From Cryptomeria japonica (Eukaryota; Streptophyta; Pinopsida; Cupressales; Cupressaceae), in contig NC_081412.1 of the NCBI RefSeq assembly GCF_030272615.1, positions 23,900,432 through 23,964,431 on the forward strand: a DNA stretch of 64,000 nt, written 5' to 3'. Position 1 is the first letter of the stretch, and every line of letters begins with the position of its first letter. Under the pieces are notes generated by a model. It was not told the DNA's origin. It saw only the letters and a list, made by a program, of their open reading frames with translations, and did no database searches. Position numbers and translations under genes: made by a program. Below are positions 49,560 through 59,459 of this stretch, one piece after another.

Positions 49560-49770
49560 AAGTAGAGAGAGAGATCATTTTCATGAGAGAGAGAGAGATT
49601 ATATACATATAAATCTTCATGAGAGAGAGAGAGAGATCATTTTCATTTTCAAAAAATACATGTAAAAATTTCAAATATTTCAGTGAGAGAGAGAGAGAAC
49701 ATATATTTCAGATCTAGAGATAACATATATTTTAGAGAGATAGAGAGATCTAACACGTGTACATATTTAA
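49560..49770. repeat. Short GAGA microsatellites upstream of the inner second gene
   Basis: Runs of GAGAGAGAGAGA separated by ATCATTTTCAT and ACATATATTT phrases lie just 5' of the ATG at 49521 on the minus strand. GA tracts are common in plant 5' regions; a promoter role is inferred. Confidence 0.5.
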
Positions 49771-49850
49771 ATCTTTGACATACATAAAAAATTCAAGAAT
49801 AGAGAGATCTAACACGTGTATATTTAAATCTTTGACATACATATTTAAAT

Positions 49851-52435
49851 CTTAGGACACTATATGATCCTAAGGGGAATGTCATATGTTAGGACACTAT
49901 ATGATCCTAAGGGGAATGTCATATGTGTACAGTAGGATGTTATAAGGGGTCATATGTGACCTACTAAGGGGTCACGCATGTGTTAATGCATGTGTGACCC
50001 CTTAGGACAACATACGACCCCTTAAGACACTATGTGATGGACTAAGGGGTATGTCGTTCACACTAGGATTTTATAAGGGGTCATATGCGATTCTAAGGGG
50101 TCATGCATATGTTATAACACATGCATGACCCCTCAGGACCACATATGACCCCTTAGGACACTATGTGATCCTAAGGGGAATGTCATATGTACAGTAGGAT
50201 GTTATAGGGGGTCATATGTGACCTACTAAGGGGTCACACATGTGTTAATGCATGCGTGAGCCCTTAGGACCACATATGACCCCTTAGGACACATAGGAAA
50301 TGTCATATGTATAGTAGGATGTTATAAGGGGTCATATGTGACCTACTAAGGGGTCACGCATGTGTTATAACACATGTGTGACCCCTCAGGACCACATATG
50401 ACCCCTTAGGACACATAGAAAATGTCATATGTACAGTAGGATGTTATAAGGGGTCATATGTGACCTACTAAGGGGTCATGTATGTGTGTCAATGCATGTG
50501 TGACCCCTTAGGACCACATACGACCCCTTAAGACACTATGTGATGAACTAAGGGGTATGTTGCTCACACTAGGTTTTTATAAGGGGTCATTTGTGGTTCT
50601 AATGGGTCATGACCACATATGACCCCTTAGGACACTATATGATCCTAAGGGGAATGTCATATGTATAGTAGGATGTTATAAGGGGTCATATGTGACCTAC
50701 TAAGGGGTCACACATGTGTCAATGCATGCGTGATCCCTTAGGACCACATACGACCCCTTAAGACACTATGTGATGAACTAAGGGGTATGTCGTTCGCACT
50801 AGGATTTTATAAGGGGTCATATGTGGTTCTAACCACATATGACCCCTTAGGACACTATATGATCCTAAGGGGAATGTCATATGTACAATAGGATGTTATA
50901 AGGGGTCATATGTGACCTACTAAGGGGTCACACATGTGTCAATGCATGCGTGACCCCTTAGGACCACATACGACCCCTTAAGACACTATGTGATGAACTA
51001 AGGGGTATGTCGTTCACACTAGGATTTTATAAGGGGTCATATGTGGTTCTAACCACATATGACCCCTTAGGACACTATATGATCCTAAGGGGAATGTCAT
51101 ATGTATAGTAGGATGTTATAAGGGGTCATATGCGGTTCTAAGGGGTCATATGCGGTTCTAAGGGGTCATGCATATGTTATAACACATGCATGACCCCTCA
51201 GGACCACATATGACCCCTTAGGACACTATGTGATCCTAAGGGGAATGTCATATGTACAGTAGGATGTTATAAGGGGTCCTATGTGACCTACTAAGGGGTC
51301 ACACATGTGTTAATGCATGCGTGACCCCTTAGGACCACATACGACCCCTTAAGACACTATGTGATGAACTAAGGGGTATGTTGTTCACACTAGGATTTTA
51401 TAAGGGGTCATATGTGGTTCTAACCACATATGACCCCTTAGGACACTATATGATCCTAAGGGGAATGTCATATGTATAGTAGGATGTTATAAGGGGTCAT
51501 ATGTGACCTACTAAGGGGTCACACATGTGTTAATGCATGCGTGACCCCTTAGGACCACATACGACCCCTTAAGACACTATGTGATGAACTAAGGGGTATG
51601 TCGTTCACACTAGGATTTTATAAGGGGTCATATGTGGTTCTAACCACATATGACCCCTTAGGACACTATATGATCCTAAGGGGAATGTCATATGTACGGT
51701 AGGATGTTATAAGGGGTCATATGTGACCTACTAAGGGGTCACACATGTGTTAATGCATGCGTGACCCCTTAGGACAACATACGACCCCTTAAGACACTAT
51801 GTGATGGACTAAGGGGTATGTCGTTCACACTAGGATTTTATAAGGGGTCATATGCGGTTCTAAGGGGTCATGCATATGTTATAACACATGCATGACCCCT
51901 CAGGACCACATGTGACCCCTTAGGACACTATGTGATCCTAAGGGGAATGTCATATGTAAAGTAGGATGTTATAAGGGGTCCTATGTGACCTACTAAGGGG
52001 TCATGCATGTGTTAATGCATGCGTGACCCCTTAGGACCACATACAACCCCTTAAGACACTATGTGATGGACTAAGGGGTATGTCATTCACACTAGGATTT
52101 TATAAAGGGTCATATGTGGTTGTAATGGGTCATGCATGTGTTAAGACACTATTTGATGGACTAAGGGGTATGTTGTTCACACTACAATTTTATAAGGGGT
52201 CATATGCAGTTCTAAGGGGTCACGCATGTGTTATAACACATGTGTGACCCCTTAGGACCACGTATGACCCCTTAGGACACTAGATGTGATCCTAAAGGGA
52301 ATGTCATACATGTACACTAGTATGTTATATGTGATCCTCTATGACCTCCTAAGGGAATGTATATTGTCATCAGGGCATATGTGGTCTTAAGGGGTCATGT
52401 TGTGCGTGTAATAGGATGTGAAAATGGGTCACATT
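49851..52435. repeat. Palindrome-rich satellite array, about 220-bp higher-order unit
   Basis: Blocks starting GACCCCTTAGGACACTATAT recur at 220-bp spacing (50621, 50841, 51061; 51432, 51652). Within each, TAAGGGGTCATATGTG and its complement CACATATGACCCCTTA alternate, as do TGCATGTGTTATAACACATGCA-type palindromes. About 2.6 kb in total, non-coding. Confidence 0.92.
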
Positions 52436-53087
52436 GTAGAGGAAATTTATTTTGTCTAATTTGTTTAAATTTGTTATCTAAATTTTCTAATGTTTATTTA
52501 AATTAAAATTTATTAATTTTTCCAACGTTTAATTTATTATATTTACGTTTGCAACATTTTTCTAATTTTCTTTTTTTGCTAATGTTTTTCTAAGTTATGA
52601 TTTACTACCTTAGTTTTCTATGTTTTTCATAACAATTTTTTAAAATGTTGAAAAAAATATACATCTATACAATTATGTAATTTTACAAACCAATTGATAC
52701 ATTTCAGTCAAAACATTAAATTATCAAACATTTTTCTAAAATAATGAAAAACAATAAATTATCAAACATTTTTCTAAAATGTTGAAAAACAATAACTATA
52801 TACAATTATTTAATTAAAAAAATAAATTAACAAACAAATTATTTACAAATTTAATAAAAAAAGACATTATTAAACCAAACAAAGGGTTATTTTGTGCACC
52901 TGATATAATAAAGGTCAAAAACTGAAATAGGAAAGATGCTAGCTACTGTAGACAAAGCTCAGTGACGTGATGCTGACGATTGGTTCGATCCAACCCCCAC
53001 CAGACATAAAAAGACAAATTTGATAATGACCCTTTAACTATCATTTTCGCTATTTATAATTTAAAAAAAAAACCCTAACCGAAAAAG
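52436..53087. other. AT-rich right interior of the inner element
   Basis: T-rich then A-rich DNA with a small duplication (AATTATCAAACATTTTTCTAAAAT.ATG twice, about 52720-52790). No gene seen. Confidence 0.5.
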
Positions 53088-53262
53088 GGTTTGAGCGAAT
53101 GGGGGGTTCGCTCGAACCCATTAAATAACTAGTATTAAGGTGGGTTTGCTCGAACCCAAAAGTCACCCATGGTGGTTCGAGCGAACCCAGGTCCACAGTG
53201 GGGTTCGTTCGGACTCCTAGGGGTAGTCCGAGCGAACAGTGCTATTTCGCTCGAACTCTGAG
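53088..53262. promoter_or_regulatory. Right palindrome cluster TTCGCTCGAA, inner element
   Basis: About seven copies occur: GGTTTGAGCGAAT, GGGTTCGCTCGAACCC (53104-53119), GGGTTTGCTCGAACCC, GGTTCGAGCGAACCC, GGGTTCGTTCGGAC, AGTCCGAGCGAACAG and TTTCGCTCGAACTC. The motif matches the left cluster at 41804-41955. Confidence 0.75.
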
Positions 53263-53300
53263 AAAATTCGAAGTTCCCACTTTCGCCAAATTCCTTTGTT

Positions 53301-53334
53301 GGCAAAAGTGGGAACCAACTTTGTGAATTCACCC
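53301..53334 (-). repeat. Right terminal inverted repeat, inner element
   Basis: Reverse complement of the left end (GGGTGAATTCAC, then GGTTCCCACTTTTGCC). Just inside it, TTCCCACTTTCGCCAA and TTGGCAAAAGTGGGAA can form a hairpin. Confidence 0.9.
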
Positions 53335-53338
53335 TATG

Positions 53339-53600
53339 TACATGCCAAATTTTGTATATTAAAATGGTGATGAGCTGAATCACACATATTGTAATGCCAA
53401 ATTTTGTATAACAGCCCATGAGATGATTTGTATATTAAAATGGCGATGAGCTGAATCACATATATTGTAATGCCAAATTTTGTATAAAAGCCCATGAGAT
53501 TATTTGTAAGACAATTTTTTGTATAATCAAATAGCCAAGAGCTGATTTGACCATATTTAGAGGCAAATTTTTGAATAATATGTGACAATGTTTTGTGACT
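53339..53600. repeat. Outer-element tandem repeat, right part of the split array
   Basis: Units of about 60-120 bp contain ATGCCAAATTTTGTAT and AAATGGCGATGAGCTGAATCACATAT. They continue the array interrupted at 40980. Confidence 0.8.
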
Positions 53601-53819
53601 ATTTTGTGTGTCAATGTTTTGTGACTATGTTTTGAGTATATGTGATGTGTCCCTAGTCAATCATGAGCATTCTTGATTCTTGTATAATCATGGATAATTA
53701 TTTGAGTCATTATCGGGTCATAGGGGTGATAGATTGAGACTAGATGCAATTTGAGCAAAAATTGTCATTGTTGTCAAAAAAATTGTCAAAAAAGTTGTCA
53801 AGCAACTTCTACATTGTGT

Positions 53820-55738
53820 CGGTAGGGTATGACTCTCGACGTTCTGGTGCTTTGGGATGCATGACAGGGGCATGCCTAGCGTAAACATGCCGACCCAGAC
53901 GCGCTCGTTACATCGGTTTGTGCACACGAGGAACATAATCAATTCTAGCCAATCTTGCAACTTTTCCTTGCAAGCAACTGACAGTTTTTTGAGCAGGCAA
54001 AAAAATGCTACTAATTGAAAATGGCTTCGAGTCGTCAAAAAATGAGATAGGCCATTGTAGAGGAGCCTCACACGACCCCACAGGATCAAACAGATCGACT
54101 GTATGTGTCGTGGATTGGAAGAAATAGTCCGTCAAAATTTTGACAATTTTTTGGACTTAGGGCACTTGAGAGATCTCACCGGTAGGGTATGACTCTCGAC
54201 GTTCTGGTGCTTTGGGATGCACGAAAGGGACATGCCTAGCGTAAACATGCCCACCCGGACGCGCTCGTGATGTCAGTTTGTGCACACGAGGAACATAATC
54301 AATTCTAGGCAATCTTGCAACTTTTCCTTGCAAGCAACTAACGGTTTTTGGAGCAGGCGAAAAAATGCTACTAATTGAAAATGGCTTCGGGTCGTCAAAA
54401 ACCGAGATAGGCCATTGTAGAGGAGCCTCACGCGACCCCACGGGATCAAACAGATCGACCGTATGTGTCATGGATTGGAAGAAACAGTCCGTCAAATTTT
54501 GACAATTTTTTGGACTCAGGGCACTTGAGAGATCTCATTGGTAGGGTATGACTCTCGACGTTCTGGTGCTTTGGGAAGCACGACAGGGGCATGCCTAGCG
54601 TAAAAATTCCCACCCGGACATTCTCGCGACGTCGGTTTGTGCACACGAGGAACAAAATCAATTCTAGCCAATCTTGCAACTTTTCCTTGCAAGCAACTGA
54701 CGGTTTTTTGAGTAGGCGAAAAAATGCTACTAATTGAAAATGGCTTTGAGTCATCGAAAATTGAGATAGGCCATTGTAGAGGAGCCTCACGTGACCCCAC
54801 GAGATCAAACAGATCGACCGTATGTGTCATGGATTGGAAGAAACAGTCCGTCAAATTTTGATAATTTTTTGGACTCGGGGCACTTGAGAGATCTCACCGG
54901 TAGGGTATGACTCTCGACGTTTTGGTGCTTTGGGATGCATGATAGGGGCATGCCTAGCATAAACATGCCCACTCGGACGCACTCGCGACGTCAATTTGTG
55001 CACATGAGGAACAAAATCAATTCTAGCCAATCTTGCAACTTTTCCTTGCAAGCAACTGATGGTTTTTTGAGCAGGTGAAAAAATGCTACTAATTGAAAAT
55101 GGCTTTGAGTCGTCGAAAACTGAGATAGGCCATTGTAGAGGAGCCTCACATGACCCCACGGGATCAAACCGATCGACCGTATGTGTCGTGGATTGGAAGA
55201 AACAGTCCATCAAATTTTGACAATTTTTTGGACTCAAGGCACTTGAGAGATCTCACTGGTAGGGTATGACTCTCGACGTTCTGGTGCTTTGGGATGCACG
55301 ACAAGGGAATGCCTAGCGTAAACATGCCCACCCGGACGTGCTCACGACGTCGGTTTGTGCACACAAGGAACATAATCAATTCTAGCCAATCCTGCAACTT
55401 TTCCTTGCAAGCAACTGACGGTTTTTTGAGCAGGCGAAAAAATGCTACTAATTGAAAATGGCTTTGAGTCGTCGAAAACCGAGATAGGCCATTGTAGAGG
55501 AGCCTCACATGACCCCATGGGATCAAATAGATTGACCGTATGTGTCGTAGATTGGAAGAAACAGTCCGTCAAATTTTGACAATTTTTTGGACTCAGGGCA
55601 CTTGAGAGATCTCACTGGTAGGGTATGACTCTTGACGTTCTGGTGCTTTGGGATGCACGACAGGGGCATGCCTAGCATAAACCTGCCCACCCGGACGTGC
55701 TCGCGACGTCAGTTTGTGCACACAAGGAACAAAATTTG
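53820..55738 (-). repeat. Tandem array, about 360-bp unit x 5.3, open on the minus strand
   Basis: Unit starts (GGTAGGGTATGACTC) lie at 53820, 54180, 54540, 54899, 55258 and 55617. On the minus strand each unit holds an open frame of about 112-128 codons starting MTDCFFQS or MTDYFFQS and including PLQWPIS, SCLQGKVARLARIDY and KAPERRESYPT. One spacing of 360 bp keeps the frame; the 359-bp spacings lose one T in a T-run next to TTTGACGGAC, creating a stop. Inferred: an ancestral 120-residue coding repeat, now frameshifted. I do not recognise the protein. Confidence 0.85.
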
Positions 55739-56272
55739 ACCATTGCGATTGTGAGGGTGCTCTCGCACCAAACACATTGTTATTTAAATTCATAGTGTCG
55801 ATTTTTGTTGTTTATATTCATATTGTTAATTACATATGCAAATATTTATTTAAATTTATAAAATGGAAGTCACCAAATACAACGAATACACAATAATGAA
55901 CTGAATACAAGGAGTTTTGTAGGGTTAATTCAACATTTTAGAAATTTTATCAAATCATATTCCACGATTGCAATGCTTTATATCATATATTTTTGTTGTT
56001 TATATTCATATTGTTGATTACATATGCAAATATTCATTTAAATTTATAAAAAGACAACCACAAAATACAACGAATACAAAATAATGAACTCATTACACAT
56101 TTATTGGATCAAATATCGATATTTATATATATATAAAAAGGCATGTCTGCCAAGTCAATACAAGTATTACAAAAATGTGGCATATGCCATGTCCAAATCG
56201 AAATACAATAAAAATGTAGAATATATCTACATGTATTGGTCATTCTATGACCAAAACTAACACTATATGATC
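55739..56272. repeat. Diverged 187-bp duplication in AT-rich DNA
   Basis: TTTTTGTTGTTTATATTCATATTGTT and the following AAATACAACGAATACA.AATAATGAACT occur at about 55802 and 55989. The rest is AT-rich and lies just past the stop of the outer second gene. Confidence 0.7.
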
Positions 56273-58862
56273 CTAAACTTCTAGTGGATCATCAAAATCA
56301 AGCCTCTTCGGCGCAGTACACAGCTCTGTAGATGGCTGCAAAACCATAATTCAAAAGCCAAGTTAGAATTCTTTTGTAGAAAATAGTTCACAATTAACAT
56401 CATAACTATGCATTTAACTTTAATTCCTTTGCAATTGAAATGTAGATTACCTCATCGGCTGATCCAGGAGCTAATGTCTTCGCTCTTCTCTCCTTGTCAC
56501 TCTTAGGAGTTTTCTTGAAGACATACTTAAATGGATCCACGTTATGGCTATACCGCGGACAAGTCTATTGTAGATTAAATGTACAATTAATACAATGTAC
56601 TAACATAAATATATCAAAAACACTTAAAAGCTATAATATAGAGAACAATGACATACCTGTGCCTTAGATGCTTCTCCAATGGACTGAGGATGGCTCACCA
56701 TCGATGTAGAAACGGTCGCTATTACCTATACAAAAAATGAACAAAGATTAAATACATTTAATATAATGATAAGTATTGAAGGTTGAAAACAATTAATTTT
56801 ACATATCAAATAAAAGTGTACCGGATCCTGATATGCTTCTCCAGTGCAAGGAGGAGGGTTCACCATTGACGAAATAGGTATGGATATTTCCTGTATGAAA
56901 AAATATAAGATTATAATATATCACAAGTTCACATGTACATGTGCATATAATCATGAAATCAAGAAAATAAAGTAGAGATACATACCTCCACCCTCTCTTG
57001 ATTCGCGGGCAAATCAGGTGCATTCAACATATCCACAAAGCTCAATGGCCATTGTACATGGTAAATAGACAAAAAACACTTATCAATCTACAAACCCAAA
57101 CTAATACTTGATTTCAACATTTTCAAACAATTGTACAACTAAAAATGTGTTTAATTACCTTCTTCACACGTTTTGGCGTCTTCGAGATATTCTTTTTCTT
57201 CGGACGAGCCCTAGACGCGGAGGGGGTGCCCTAAAAATAGAAAATTAACATGAGATATTAGTACAGATAATAAATTAGACATAATTTTAAAAATCTAAAA
57301 TGAAATGACTTGCATATTCCATCAAAACAATACATAAAAAGAGTTGTACAAAATATGATACCGTATAGCCTTGTAGGCCAAAATCGATCGCCGACAGCGT
57401 GATGTCATCAATTTGGGACATTTTGTCCCCTGTCAACACCTACAAACCAGAAATTGGACCAAGCATTAAAGATAGTTAGTATATCTTGTATTTTTTTGAA
57501 TTCAAAGTGTACTATTCTATTTTAACATGTTACAAAATTTATACCTCAGGCGTCGAAGTTGCAGCTGTGGTAACTGGGGGAGGTGTATGGGATACCGCTG
57601 CTGCATCCTGAAATGCATATTATTTGTCTCAATTTAAATCAATGTATAAATGAAATTTCATTTATGTAATTACAAAATTAAAGTGACTGATAAATAAAAT
57701 GTTATGAATTCAAATCAACACACTTGTGTCTGTGGCTCATGGGCAAACACCATGTCCTTCAACTCATCTGTCAGCGTGACATCCTCAACCGTGTGAGCCT
57801 GACATCTACAACCACAAATCGTGCATAGATGATATGAGTATCCATTTGCACTGGCTGCATCATCTATCCCCGAGCATATCCCCGAGCAACTGACACACAT
57901 ATGCTTGATGGGCTCTCTGTCGCCCTCTAATGGCTCACCATCCAATACAATAGGGTGTGCTAATGATGTCCCATGCTGGATGATGGCACCAGTCAATGTT
58001 GTGGCCCCCTGAAGAGTCTGTAGCTCCATCGACTCTTTCAGCTCTAATGGGACAACCTAATGCACCTTGGGTTTGGGTGCTAGGGGGCGGCGACTCTCCG
58101 TGGCTAATCGCCTACGGGCTCCAGGTCTATCTTGGGCAGAGCCACCACCTCTACCATGAAACTCTCTCATGTCAAAATAATTTGGGTGCACATTGAGTAC
58201 AAACTCACAATATATTTTTCTCAAAAAATATAATGGCACCTCATAATTATTACAAGGTGGATCGTCAAAGACCATCCACCACCTCTGCCAAAAAAGATTC
58301 ATCATCTACACATTGGTACACCAATGTATGGGAAACCTCTTTGCATTAGGAGGTAATGACTGACCAGTTTTGGGGTCGACAAAAAGGGCACATATTTGTT
58401 GTTTAGGAATATTTTTGTTTTTAACTCCATCGTATGATAGCCCATTGACATAGAATTGACGACAACTATCCCTAAAGCTTCCCCATTTGGTAATTTCTGT
58501 GGAAACAACTATGGCACCACTAGCTATGTTTCTAGGCTAGTGGCGAGGGATTGATGATGGTCAAGCTCAGAAGTTTTCAATTTTACAATCAGTCTATTGA
58601 TTTTGGATGTATTTTTCCCTAACTGATTAATTAATTCTTCCTGTGTTTCGACTGTGCGGTCAAAAGGAGGAATTGGAGGTTGTTCTTGTGGGTTTTCAGG
58701 AGGTGCATTTGGTTGTTCTTGTTCTGGATTAGAAGAATCTGGTTTTTGAAACAAAAAATGAAAAAACCTAATCAAAATTAATGAAATTAAATTCAAAATG
58801 TAAAACAAATTGCATAAACCAGAAAGAAAGAGAAAAATAAACAAAAACTAACCTTGATCCAT
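56273..58862 (-). pseudogene. Second gene of the outer element, ten exons, unknown function
   Basis: Seen, minus strand: exons 58862-58853 (MDQ), 58738-57724, 57607-57545, 57439-57362, 57230-57159, 57087-56986, 56890-56822, 56725-56657, 56564-56451 and 56335-56273, all with GT/AG ends; all junctions from exon 2 on are phase 0, and the stop is TAG 56273-56275. Exon 2 has a Gln/Pro/Asn-rich start, a core NNYEVPLYFLRK with HPNYFDM and GRGGG, then a Cys cluster (CVSCSGICSG, CTICGCRCQ) that could bind zinc. Exon 57230-57159 is basic (RPKKKN, KTPKRVKK), a likely nuclear signal. The two 69-bp exons resemble each other (SSMVNPPPCTGEA and TSMVSHPQSIGEA). Stops at 58524 and about 58309 and a frameshift near 58480 break it. 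It is related to the inner gene at 47557-49521. Family unknown. Confidence 0.7.
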
Positions 58863-58984
58863 AGCCTGGAGGACAAATTTAGCATCCCATTCGCGGTTTA
58901 GGTTAGAAAAAGGGAAAAAAACAAACTAAAAAATGCGCTTTTCGGGTAAATGAGGACCCAGTTTTTTTTAAATTTTTTTTTTAT

Positions 58985-59200
58985 CAGGCACCATGTATGT
59001 GGTTTTACTAGGATTATTAGCGCGTACGCGCTCATTTTCCTATAAGCAGTGCGTACGCGCTAATTTTCCTAGCCCTAGCGCGTACGCGCTCAGTTTCCTA
59101 AACTCAGTGTGTACGCGCTACCTTTTCTAGGCTCAGGAAGAACAAACCTAAGTGCGTACGCGGGAATTTGAAATTTTAAAACCGCGTACGCGTTGCCTGT
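58985..59200. promoter_or_regulatory. Right palindrome cluster GCGCGTACGCGC, outer element
   Basis: Six good copies occur: TAGCGCGTACGCGCTC (twice), CAGTGCGTACGCGCTAA, CAGTGTGTACGCGCTA, AAGTGCGTACGCGGG and ACCGCGTACGCGTTG. The cluster lies between the start of the second gene and the right inverted repeat, so it may also serve as a promoter element. Confidence 0.78.
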
Positions 59201-59222
59201 TTTTCCAAGTTTTTTTTGGGTG

Positions 59223-59261
59223 GTGTCCACTTTTCTGACCACCATCTTTGTGCACACGCCC
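59223..59261 (-). repeat. Right terminal inverted repeat, outer element
   Basis: The reverse complement reads GGGCGTGTGCACAAAGATGG and ends GTGGACAC. It is followed by the TTAA duplication at 59262-59265. Confidence 0.88.
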
Positions 59262-59459
59262 TTAAGCATCATATAAACAGTAGTTACAAAATTCAAGAGT
59301 TTGGGCTGGAAACCTTACAACCAACTAAAGAGTTAAAACATAAGATCCAGGAGCTATATTAGGTAAAGAATCGATACATGATATACGATCATTTACATAG
59401 GAGCTGAATTACAAAATTACCCAAAATGATAGACATGATCAAGCAACTCGGGGAATACA

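Larger units (their letters stand above)
40981..53334. mobile_element. Inner nested DNA transposon, TATG-flanked, related to the outer one
   Basis: Seen: TATG at 40977-40980 and 53335-53338 flanks inverted ends GGGTGAACTCAC and GGGTGAATTCAC (reverse complement), both continuing to GGTTCCCACTTTT..GCC. Deleting the element and one TATG gives TTTGTACATATGTACATGCC, which fits a unit of the outer element's tandem repeat (AATCACACATATTGTAATGCC). It is 12,354 bp long, with a plus-strand transposase relative on the left (42121-46280), arrays in the middle and a convergent minus-strand gene on the right (47557-49521). Inferred: same family as the outer element but a distant lineage, inserted later. 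Its genes are also broken. Confidence 0.88.
34998..59261. mobile_element. Outer DNA transposon, TTAA-flanked, two genes (Sola- or Kolobok-like)
   Basis: Seen: TTAA at 34994-34997 and 59262-59265 flanks inverted ends GGGTAAGTGCACAAAGATGG (left) and GGGCGTGTGCACAAAGATGG (right, reverse complement). Inside are palindrome clusters near both ends, a plus-strand transposase-like pseudogene (37860-40817), tandem arrays and a minus-strand spliced gene (56273-58862). Without the nested element it measures about 11.9 kb. Known: Sola elements make 4-bp duplications and use DDD transposases; Kolobok and piggyBac use TTAA. Inferred: the core motifs and the 4-bp duplications of both elements here favour Sola; Kolobok remains possible. 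Stops and frameshifts show that this copy is dead. Confidence 0.85.

Noticed and set aside
49851-52435. CRISPR-like array of regularly spaced repeats
   Set aside because: The spacers are not unique, units are palindromic and of satellite type, and the context is a plant transposon.
40976-53338. A 3-bp (TAT) target duplication for the inner element
   Set aside because: It would make the two ends start GGGG and GGG; the 4-bp TATG reading makes both start GGGTGAA and matches the 4-bp TTAA of the outer element.
53718-55572. Many separate genes of about 110-128 codons in the 360-bp array, in two frames
   Set aside because: They are the same repeated unit read several times; I treat the array as one repeat and mention the coding possibility only there.
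34998-59261. piggyBac assignment because of TTAA
   Set aside because: The core motifs (DxxEN, WSD, HGKGEHDG), the convergent second gene and the TATG duplication of its relative do not fit piggyBac as I know it.
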